From the NCBI GenBank assembly GCA_038373885.1, contig JAWZYV010002500.1, positions 248,001 through 312,000 on the forward strand: a stretch of DNA of 64,000 nt. The letters are read 5' to 3'. A program made the translations under genes and the position numbers. The notes below the pieces were generated by a model, which had not been told where the DNA came from, did no database searches, and was given only the letters and a program-made list of their open reading frames with translations. This document shows positions 40,660-50,280 of the stretch, one piece after another (positions within the stretch are counted from its first letter, which is position 1; every line of letters begins with the position of its first letter). This DNA comes from Cheiracanthium punctorium. Taxonomy: Eukaryota > Arthropoda > Arachnida > Araneae > Cheiracanthiidae.

Positions 40660-41880
40660 CGAGTGACGTAATTTCCGAATTCGGCACTACATGGAGGTGG
40701 AGGGGATTATCTAGAACGTCTGTAACTGCGAAATTTAAATGAAGTCCTTAATTCGGATGTAACGCAGGCAGGCCTGTCGAGAGGGGGATTCCCCCTGGGC
40801 CCGTGTTTTCTAGGGGCCCGGGCGAAACTTTGAAAAAAAAATTCTGTATAGACAGAAATAGAATTCGCGAAAACCAACATCGACTGGAATAAGTAAAGAC
40901 GAGACGAGATCCTAAACGAAACTGGATTGCTGACGTCATGTACGCTCTTTTATTTTTTTTGGGGGGGAGGAGGGCAAACGCACCACCCTTTGTGCTATCA
41001 TACGCGGGGAATCACCATGACAACTCCAGGCCGGCAGGTGCAAACTTGGTAATTTCCAAGCGTGGGAAAATTCATTCATCCCCAAAATGTTCTTAGAATA
41101 AAATTGTTCAGAGCTACTCTCGGAATGTGGATTTTTCAGTTGTTTGCTGTGAGTTTACTTACCCTTTTACACTTCCTATTATCATAGTGATTATTTATTT
41201 ACTTTTTAAATAATTATTAGTTATAAGGTATATTTATTTCGTTAGTGCTCATGAATAGGCTTAATTTCTCACAGCAAACATTCGAGGTTAAAATTATCTT
41301 ATTGCTAATGAAACATTTCATTGAAGCTTTTTATGGTGGGGGGGGAGGCAGATATGCACCCCCCGGAGTTTGTCTCTCGACGGGCCTGAACGCAGGCAGC
41401 CTCATTACTTATTTGGCGCGATGTATGATTAAAGTATTAGGCGTACAACTTTATTTCTACCGTTTTACTGCAGTCGGCTTCAACGGTAAGAAATGGTAGA
41501 AATATATAAATTATAGACGTCATACAGTAAATTTGCGCATCTATCAACATGACATCATGAAAACATCAGCATAGGTGCACCAGTAACTGAAACCAAGTTT
41601 AAAATCTCAATTTTTGATAGCTAGAGCCCCGTATCAATTGAAAAAAATTTACATAAAATGGAAGAATGGAAAGTCATTTTCGTGTTTTCAGAGCGTTTTG
41701 ATAATGTCCACCTTGGTCATGAAATTTTTTTAAAGTTAGCCTATTTAAGGTTCAATTATAACAATTAACAGCCAACGCAAATTTACATTGAATCGTTCTA
41801 CTAGTCCCAAAGCTCTTTATAAATCATACAATCAATTTAAATTTATTAATTACGTATTTCAGTGATAACGAACTTGGTGT
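40660..41880. other. gene-free stretch
   Basis: AT-rich sequence with scraps that look like transposon ends (GGCCTGTCGAGAGGGGGATT near 40770; GGGGGGAGGCAGATATGCAC near 41340). No coding or RNA motif was recognised. Confidence 0.45.
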
Positions 41881-42300
41881 AATGACACATAATAAATACA
41901 CTTTTCTCTATAAATTTGGGGAAAAGTAAAGAAAAAAAGTCAGAAAATCTGAAACACTTTCAGATTTTAACTGCGCACTAAAGTTCTTTAAATATTAAAA
42001 AAGTAGCATAATTTATGCGTCGTCCCTATTTTTCTTCCTTATTCCATTAAGTTGGAAAGCGTATCATTATGTATGAGTGTGCCGTATTTTTCTTCCTTGT
42101 TCCATAAAACCCATCTTTGGAATCGAAATCTATCTTAAAATCTCCTACTAAAACAATTTTACAATCTTGGCCAAGTATATTCCAACTATACTTCACCGTT
42201 TTAAATATTGTTTCGAATGTGCATCATAATCCATGAGTGTGCCATGTTTTTCTTGATGTGTCAGAGTGCCATATTTGTCTTGTTGATTCCTACTTTATTG
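41880..42300. repeat. ~60-bp unit repeat cluster, copy 1
   Basis: Loose tandem units built on AATCCATGAGTGTGCCATG, TTTTTCTTCCTTATTCC and GTTGGAAA. The preceding CTGAAACACTTTCAGATTTT and following ACTAAAACAATTTTACAATC are also found at 47998-48500, so the whole 400-500 bp block is duplicated in direct orientation 6 kb away. Confidence 0.6.
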
Positions 42301-43137
42301 CCCCGACTCTCCCCAAGGTGGTGATAATTAAACATATGCAGTTACCAGGATGATTTTTTGTATTTACGTGGCAACTGTAATTTAGAATTAAATTGGTGAT
42401 TTGGAGCATGTAAGTACAGCGTTCCATTAGTAATTTACTTATTTTAGGATGCCAATTAATGTAATTTTAATAATTAAGTGTCTGCATATTCCTTAACTGG
42501 TGTGTTTGTTGCTAATTTGTTCACTTTAGTAAGAAAAGAACTAGACGAAAATCAAGTTCTTTTGGAGCGTTGAAACTTGCGCATAACTCCTTAGAGAATC
42601 ATGTTCGCCTTACTTGTTAAATAAAAATCCGGAGTTAAACAAACGCGTGTATGTATTTAAGTGGGCCTACCTCTTCCAGAACGACGGGGATTTGAGTTTC
42701 GACCAAGGTGTCCACGGATTCGGAAAATTCGGAGGAAGGTTTTCCGCTAACTCGAATTTCGAAAATCGAACTATTTTAGGAGTTATTGATAAAAAGCATG
42801 TCAAAATGCTCTCCGTAATTCCGTAATTGTAACCCCTCTAGTGAAAAAAGTGTGAAATTAGCATCGTGGTTACCATGTGGGGCGATTTTGCCGAATAAAA
42901 TGTTTTAAATTCTTAAAAGTAAAAATAAAAGAATAATAATGTTTTTTTTTGTTAATTTATATTTGCGAGGTTATTATTTTTTAGATTATAATATCGTGTG
43001 CATGGGAAATAAGAGCAGGAATGAAGTATTTACGCAATATAATAAGGAGTGAAGATTTCCGAGACTAAAGAGTAAAATTTTTTAGTTTGGCGAAAAATAA
43101 AATGGCTGATGTGCTGATTTTTTGAAAAAGCGAGTTT

Positions 43138-43412
43138 GCACTCCATTTAAAAGTCGGGGCTGTCATCATGCTGCTCAGGAACATGAACCCGTCGTTGGGG
43201 CTTTGTAATGGAACGCGTTTGATGATTCGCACATTGATGCCTAACGTGATAGATGCCGAGATCTTGACTGGCCATACCAAGGGGGCGCGCGTGTGTTTAT
43301 TCTCAGATTATCTTTTTCTCCTTCCGACACCAATCTGCCATTTAAATTTAAGAGACGACAGTTTGCCCTTAGACTAAGTTTTTCGACGACCATAAATAAA
43401 TCTCAGTGCCGC
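43138..43412 (+). pseudogene. Helitron helicase (Pif1-like) fragment
   Basis: The plus-strand frame reads LKVGAVIMLLRNMNPSLGLC, NGTRLMIRTLMPNVIDAEIL and TGHTKGARV, then after a frameshift PSDTNLPFKFKRRQFALRLS and FSTTINKSQ. These are the C-terminal SF1B helicase motifs of Helitron Rep-Hel proteins: L-x-R-N-L-N-x-x-x-G-L-C-N-G-T-R, R-R-Q-F-P, and T-I-N-K-S-Q. Upstream Walker motifs and Rep are absent. It is a decayed fragment; the 43824-44870 repeats beyond it may be Helitron flank. Confidence 0.8.
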
Positions 43413-43715
43413 ACTCTTTTCGTAAATTAGGGATATATATTTGCCACAGACTATTTTTACATTGGATGTTGTACGTTGCTTTCTCCATAGTAATATCCAA
43501 AAATTGTGTCTGGGTTAAGGCACTCGATACGACAACCTAGGGAAAATTAACCAAGTCGAATAGGGCTTTTACTAAGAATGTCGTTTACCGTGAGGTTTTA
43601 GTTTCATGTCAGTCTCATTTGAGTCGATTTTGTAAACACTTTCTCTTCCCATTTCACTTATTAGGCTTAAATTTTATACTGGATATTATTCGAGACGAGT
43701 GTATATGGTAACACG

Positions 43716-43768
43716 GATATATATATATATATATATGGTATGGATATATATATATATATATATATATC
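43716..43768. repeat. (TA)n microsatellite
   Basis: Two TA runs separated by GGTATGGA. Simple sequence only. Confidence 0.9.
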
Positions 43769-43823
43769 TATTTGTAGTATGTTTTGTGTTTTACTTATTA
43801 GTTATATATATGTATATATATTA

Positions 43824-44155
43824 TGAATGATCACGCATAACTTTTTACAGAGTAATCCGATTTTGATAATTTTTTTTTTATTGGAAAGGGTATACCCCGA
43901 AGTTGGTCCCATATAAATTTGACAAAAAATATTCTAACCCTAAGGGTAAGAAAACAGGGGATGATTGATTTTTCACTCACTGATTGTAATGTATGAACAG
44001 GCATAACTTTTTACAGAGTAGTCCGATTTGGATAATTCTTTTTTTATTGGATAGGGTAAACCTCGGAGTTGGTCTCATATAAATTTGGAAAAAAAAATCC
44101 CACTCTAAGGGTGGGAAAATAGGGGTAATTTATTGTTCACTCACAGATTTCAATG
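43824..44155. repeat. two-unit tandem repeat (~165 bp)
   Basis: Each unit has GCATAACTTTTTACAGAGTA, TCCGATTT, TTTTATTGGA and CATATAAATTTG, then a TAAGGGTRRGAAAA segment and TTCACTCAC. The two units differ by scattered substitutions. Confidence 0.8.
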
Positions 44156-44870
44156 CTGAGTTGTGTATTACAAAGTAGAACTCTCAAGCTCTGCATTTCT
44201 GCTAAAGCTTGTTGATCGTGAGCGACGTGCGGCGAGCGCATTTTTTGGAATGTTAATGTTTATCGCTGGAGATTTATAGCCACAAAAATTATAAAATAAA
44301 AACTTTTTAACAAAAAAATTAAACCGCCGAAAAACTAAAAAGCAAAAAATAATAAACCTTTTTTAATTAACCTTAATAACTAAGTTTTTAAACTAATGTA
44401 AGTATACCTAAGTAATTTTGAGTCGCTTCCAAACAATCAATGAACAAAGATCACTAAATTACCTTAAATTTAAAGAAAGAACCAAATCAAATTAACAATG
44501 CAACGTGAAATCTCCAGCGATAAACATTAACATTCCAAAAAATGCGCTCTCCGCACGTCGCTCAGGATCAACGAGCTTTTGCAGAAATGCAGAGAGAGGT
44601 CTACTTTGTAAATACAACTCTGCCTTAAAATCTGTGTGTGAACAATAAATTACCCCTATTAGCAATGGAGATTTAGGCAATTTAGCGATCTTTGTTCATT
44701 GATTGTTTGGCACCGACTTAAAATTACTTAGGTATACTTACATTAAGTTAAAAACTCTTATTAAGGTTAATTAAAAAAGGTTTATTATTTTTTGCTTTTT
44801 AGTTTTTAGGCGGTTTAATTTTTTTGTCAAAAAGTTTTTATTTTATTTACAATTAAACTCGTGCCCTGTG
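44156..44870. repeat. interleaved inverted blocks P-Q-P'-Q'
   Basis: Block P (44160-44275: TTACAAAGTAGAACTCTCAA to TTTATCGCTGGAGATTT) recurs inverted at 44505-44640. Block Q (44290-44455: AACTTTTTAACAAAAAAATT, TTAAACCGCC, ATGTAAGTATACCTAAG) recurs inverted at 44680-44855. The order implies a local duplication-inversion, not a simple hairpin. Confidence 0.7.
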
Positions 44871-44989
44871 TAGTGATTGTAAGGGATTGTTGAAAAGAAA
44901 ATTAAATATCTGTGACTGGCATGCTTAATTGGCATTTTTTAGCCAAGGGCATCAAATTTAAAATCTTACTATATAGTTATGCTGATCCC

Positions 44990-46560
44990 TGACTCACTGA
45001 TTCACTTCTACGCCTATAAACTTCTACCGCCATTACTCCAAAAAGATAAAAAAGTTAAGCACGAAAAAAGCAATAACATCTACACCGTTTGTTACGATCC
45101 GCTTGAAATTTTTCATATTCATGTATAAAAATATAGAAAACAATCTGCCCTACTTTAAAAAACCAGAAAATCCATCAGTTTCCTCGTTTATAAGCGATTT
45201 TTCAGTCTTTTCAGCTCCATTTTCTTTCCGAGAAAAAAAAAAAAAAAAGTAAATCATTTGCGTGACAAAATTACCTGTTTCAAGTGAAATGACGTCATAC
45301 AATTGGGATTCCAATTCGTTTAAAATAGTTTTTCAAGGTTACATAATTTATTTATTTTTTTCACAAATAAATCGTCTGCATGGATACAAGAATGGCTGAC
45401 AACAAAACGAAATCGTTCGAATGCGAAAAGTTTCCGCGGGTTTTTAGAAGAGCATGAAATTCGATTTCGGTGTATAATGAAAATTGAATATGAACTTATT
45501 TTGTTTTAGTCGGTCGAATATTAAATATATTGAGTGTAGACATATTTTCGTGAAATGTTTTTTCTACCGTCCGTTGTAATTGTCTCTACAACGGACTTTC
45601 TTCTAGTTATGTGAGAATGGCCCCTATTAGACAGACCAATGTTGCCTCCTATGTGTGGTCTACTAATTCTTCTAATTTTGAACCAATTCCAGATGAGAGA
45701 CCTAGCACCTGAGATGAGCACCCCCAGAGGTATCGTTTGACCATGGATAACGCGACCATTTACTTTTTCCTTCAAAACGGGACATCTACTTATTTTTTGG
45801 CAATAGTGTATTTATTTTCTTCCTCAAAACGGGACATCTACTGTTTTTAAGGTAGCAATGCTCATGAAATGTTTTAAGGTGTAGGGAGACTAAATTTACA
45901 GGCGCAAAAAGGCTTGTGTTAATGTTAATAAATAAAATGAAAAAAAAAACTTTGCTAAAACACACATATACAATAAAAAATAGAGCAAGACGTACGGTTC
46001 GGGTGGTACAAGGGGTAGACCCTTCTTCGATTTCAAAAACACCATCCGACACAAGGCAGGAAGGTAAGAAGAATGTAAGAAATGTAAACAAAAGGACACA
46101 CAGAAAAAAGGAAGTTGTCATTCGGAAGGAAAAAAATTCTTAGAAAACCAGAGTGAAAAGGGAAAAATAAAGTGGAGATCGGGGGCGGGGGAGGAATAAG
46201 CGAAAGAGGAATGTGACCTTAAAAAAAGAAATAAAAATTAAATAAATTGAAATAGTTGACTAAAAAGAACAAACACAAAGAACACCCCCCCCGGCGTTTT
46301 CTTTGCGTCACGAGAGGGGAGGGAGGGAGGTCAGATTTTTTTTTTTTTTTTTTTTTTTTTTCACAGACACAGCCGTTGGTTGATTTTAGATTTTTAGCGG
46401 CCTTTATTGAAATCGTTACCGCGGGTTGCTCTATTTCTAAAACCGGGTCATTGCAGGGGACATTTTCTAAAGACGGGACATTACGGTGTCGCGAAGCTGT
46501 GCTTGGGGACAACGGGACAAGCCACCTAAAAACGGGACGTAGGGTCACCTTAACCATGGA
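44990..46560. other. gene-free stretch with GGGACA-type element scraps
   Basis: Repeated AAAACGGGACATCTACT (45776 and 45828), GGGGACATTTTCTAAAGACG and GGGTCACCTTAA (46530-46552) are pieces of the TAAGGTGACC hAT family. A 23-T run follows at 46339. Frames up to 152 codons cross simple sequence and show no motif. Confidence 0.5.
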
Positions 46561-46918
46561 GGACATTGAAGCCGCGAACATATTTTATTGCACTAGCTCC
46601 CCTTTACCGTGCACGGTCTTACAGCAGTCCAGCCACGAAAGGAGTTCACCCTCCCAAGCAGTGGCCAAGCCGGTGCTGCTTCACTTTCCGTGTTCTTATG
46701 GGAACGGAGCTTAGCGATTAGGCTACTGCAGGACAATAATTTACAAATATATGCATTGAGATATCTGAAATAAATGAATAAATGATATGGCATTATACTT
46801 AAGATTGTCGAAGGGGAATATTATTGTTTAAGTTTAATTTGTAACTATGAGTAAATCTAAATATTAAGCAATTAAAATAATGTTAATCTCCTTAGCATTC
46901 TGAAAACACTTACTTACC

Positions 46919-46985
46919 TGTGAGTTCCAAGTTCTATTTCGATGTCCGCAGTAGTTGCAGTGACTAAATGCACATTAAAATTTCC
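46919..46985 (-). other. possible leader exon of SULT-B
   Basis: Minus-strand sequence ending GAACTTGGAACTCACAG before the consensus donor GTAAGTAAGT (46918 downward), preceded by TTAGTCACTGC, which could be an initiator. It is between SULT-A and SULT-B on the right strand. It gives no coding frame compatible with exon 38880-39060. A guess from splice-site quality and position. Confidence 0.22.
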
Positions 46986-47997
46986 AACGTGTTCGTACCG
47001 AATCGTAATTTTTATCAATTTTTCATTATCTTCTTTTGTTATCACTCTCTCTCGGTTTTAATTAAACAAATATGTCACACTCGATACGAAATGACTCATA
47101 TATTTCAAAATAAACACTGATGTTTGTTTGTTTGACGGGAAAAAAAAAAAACTCAGTAGCAGGCATTGTGAGGGAGAATAATACAAACACGTCATTTCCT
47201 GGTTTCTTTTTGGGGGTGATGGGATACTCCTTTTACTTTGAGTGAAAAAAAAAAAAAGCGGAAATGTGTGCTCACCTTAATTTGCTCATGCAGAATCTCC
47301 TACAATTTTAACGTTAATCTTAAATACTTTCTAACAAATAAACAAACAATTAAAATAAGCCTGTGTTATGTATGTTTTTGTTATTTTATTGCTCTATTTT
47401 TGTTTTACTTTTATTTATTATTATTTTTTACTAGCTGATATGCCTGTTCTTCGTACGGGAAGAAGTTTATTTCTAACACTCATATTTGAAAGTAATTTAT
47501 TAGATAGGAGCAGCCAAATCGTTTCTCTCCTAACGATAATACTTGCACTTTATAGTTAACCGGAGCTAGTGTGGATAAATAAATAAATTTCACTTCCCTT
47601 TGTTGATTATAGAAGCAGTTTGCTTCGTAGGATAGCTGAGGTAGCCTGTAAGTAGCCGAGAGCTTTACAATACACACAGATCAAAATTCAAAGTTATGCA
47701 TTATAATAGTTTAAAAAAAGTCTCAAATTATCTGACATCAAAGAGCATTTTCTGTGTTTGCTTTTTACAGGCGCAAATCATAAAAATACCAATCTCTTGG
47801 TAGTAAAATAATTCTTATTTGTATAAATGAAAGAAACACTCAATACATTTCATCCTTATCTACTTAAAATACGTAATGAATTTCGAATTCTATTTTATCA
47901 TCATAGTTATCGTAATATTAGAATCTATTGTTGACTCTTAAGTTGTTGAGTTCAACAATCTAACGAAAATTGGTCATTTCTGACAATCTTATACTCG

Positions 47998-48500
47998 TAT
48001 GAAAAAAAAACACAGAATAACATAAATTTAAAAAAAAACTTTAAAAAACTCTGAAACACTTTCATATTTTAAATACGCATTACATTAATATGCTATATAT
48101 TAAAAGCATTTCATAATCTATTCGTCGATCCCATTTGCCTTTCTTGCTTTATTATGTTGGAACATGCATAGTAATCCACGCGTAGGTATTATTTATCTTA
48201 CTTGCTACACTATGTTGGAAAATGCTTCAATATGCATGCATCGGTCCTATATGACTTTTTTTTGTTTCATTAGGTCGGAAAATTTAATATAATCTCAGTG
48301 CCGTGTCTATTTTTCTATCGTGTTAAATTATGTTGAAAAGTGTATCATAATCTATTAATTGGCCACATTTCTCTTCCATTATGGTAGAAAGTGCATCATA
48401 ACCCATGAGTTTGCCGTATTTCTGTATTAAAATTGCCTATTAAAACTGTTTTACAATCTTCGTCAGGCATGATCTAACTATACATCCCATTTATTAATGC
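47998..48500. repeat. ~60-bp unit repeat cluster, copy 2
   Basis: Same layout as 41880-42300: CTGAAACACTTTCATATTTT, then units with TATGTTGGAAAATGC and AACCCATGAGTTTGCCGTAT, then ATTAAAACTGTTTTACAATC. It has more units and is more diverged than copy 1. Confidence 0.6.
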
Positions 48501-48645
48501 TGTTAGACTCAGTAACTCAGTGTATACAACTCACGTAGACAAAAAAAAAAAAAAAAAAAAAAAGAAAAAAAGATTCTGAAAGTACTTTAGTGCTAACCAA
48601 ATCGAATATCAACCAACTAGCACTTTCAAAACTATGGCTTGATCA

Positions 48646-48961
48646 TCGCGATGTTTTCGTGGCAGTGACGTTGTGGAGACGAAAAAATAACCACCCGAGA
48701 CACTATTTGTGACATCACATGGTGACTACCTGGACGTCACATGGTGGACGTCATGGTGGATCACCCGGACGTCAGTTAGTGAAAAATTACATTGCGACGT
48801 CATTTGGCAAAGTCACATGTTTATAAAACAGTGACGTTATTCTTCAACATTCCATGTTTGATACAAAGGAACGTCATAGAAGGCGTGCATTTACATCACT
48901 TTTGTGTTATGACAAACTTGTCGAATTGTAACGTCACCACAACGTCACTGCCAACATGATA
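48646..48961. mobile_element. inverted-repeat element packed with TGACGT/ACGTCA
   Basis: Ends share GGCAGTGACGTTGTGG, inverted. Nine TGACGT/ACGTCA words occur in about 300 bp. Such CRE-like hexamers could bind bZIP factors, but here they are part of a repeat. A poly(A) run lies just to its left (48541-48563). Confidence 0.55.
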
Positions 48962-49124
48962 GCTCTGTGGGACTCGTACGAACACACCAGTTCAACAGTT
49001 TCTGAAACAATATGAACAAACTATTGCACTCTATAAAGAATTTTATTTTGCTTTTTTTGGCAACCGTACATTGAAATCTCTTAAAGGCATTAAGAAAAGT
49101 AATACTTACAATCAATCATTTAAT

Positions 49125-49819
49125 TCTTTGCTGCATAATCATTTTCCAATGCTGAAAAAGCAATGCACTGACAGCTGTGTCAAAAATATTCTGTAGCTCT
49201 ATCGGCCATCGCCATGTTACTGATAGTTAAATCAAGCGATGGCAACGTCTGCGCGTTTTCAGCATTGGTCAGTCTGTCCGATTTTTCTTCTACATCGAAC
49301 CATTTTCAATATATTCTCCAGTTCGCAGAGTATGCTAGTACTGTTAAAAGTAATTCAGATATCAATTTCACAAATAATGGATAATTTTTAAGAGAAATTA
49401 TGTGCTAAAATCATGAACATGGATATCGGATGATCATCGACTAGCAGCAGACGGGTGAAATAGCGTCAGAGAAAAATACTCGATCCTCCTTTAATGATTA
49501 GCTACATGAGCACCCTCTAGCGAAGAATCGTGATGCAATCTACTACTGACGCATGCAACGGCACAACATAAACTTAATGATTACGACTAACAGCGCCATC
49601 TTACAGCAATTTCGTTTAGGTCTTTTAGAATACGTCCATGATCTTCCTATATCCAAAGTCCTTGGCTGAAATGGAAAGGATTCTCGCGTAACCATATATG
49701 TCACCCTTGAATATTTTTACTGGAATCAAATTAATTCTTCGTGAATAAATAAAAAAAAATGTCAAAAAGACCTAATTTAGTGTCCCCTATACGTCGAGAA
49801 CACCGCGGGTTGAAGGGTT
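49125..49819. mobile_element. degenerate TTAA palindromic MITE, split by MITE-X
   Basis: TTTTCCAATGCTGAAAAAGC, then GCGATGGCAACGTCTGCGCG and TTTTCAGCATTGG are the family arms; the right end is AACACCGCGGGTTGAAGGG before TTAA. It is more diverged than the other copies and contains a MITE-X insertion. It ends just before the SULT-A stop codon region. Confidence 0.6.
49418..49662. mobile_element. MITE-X, copy 2 (empty site)
   Basis: GGATATCGGATGATCATCGA to ATGATCTTCCTATATCC. The central AATACTCGATCCTCCTTTAA followed by TGATTAGCTACATGAG is continuous. The same position in copy 1 (37845-38305) carries a 430-bp TTAA MITE and a second TTAA, so this is the pre-insertion state. Confidence 0.75.
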
Positions 49820-49829
49820 AAGACAAGCA

Positions 49830-50280
49830 TCACATGAACTTCTTCCACAAGTCGTACAGGTCGGTGCCTTTCAACTTCTTGTCGAACTTCTCGTCCATCC
49901 TCCTGCTCTGCTCTTCCGAGTAGTAGTTCCGCCAGTCGCCGACGATTCCCTTTCGGACGAACTCGCTCTTCTTCGGAGCCCCTTCGTCGGCCTTCTTCGG
50001 AGGATGAATGTTGACGATCAGCTTCTTCAGGGCCTCTGGCAGGGACGAGTCCATCAGGTCCTCCTTCTTCATGCTGAACATGGCGTCCATGGATTCGTTG
50101 AGCACTTTCTTCATGTGGTCGAAGCTGCTGTAGCGGACGACGTCCTCGAGCTTCCGGGGGTCTTTGCGCAGCGGCTCGGCGTACGACGCGTCGTCGAGGA
50201 ACGACGCGATTTTCAGGACATGCTCTTTGGGGTCTTCCTTCATCTGCTCGTACGTGATGAACAGCACGTTCGGGTCGTTT
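49830..50280 (-). CDS. SULT-A exon (C-terminal), GC-rich
   Basis: 451 bp, acceptor TTTTCTAG, stop TGA at 49830-49832. It encodes NDPNVLFITYEQMK, VVRYSSFDHMKK, FVRKGIVGDWRNYYSEEQ and DLYDLWKKFM. Nearly every third codon position is C or G, unlike its SULT-B counterpart, which is mixed. A 147-codon frame on the opposite strand is a shadow of this bias. Confidence 0.93.

Noticed and set aside
43716..43768. TATATATA run as a TATA box
   Set aside because: Microsatellite; no start-site or exon context.
46219..46714. 120- and 152-codon overlapping frames
   Set aside because: They cross a 23-T run and GGGACA transposon scraps; no domain, opposite strands both open.
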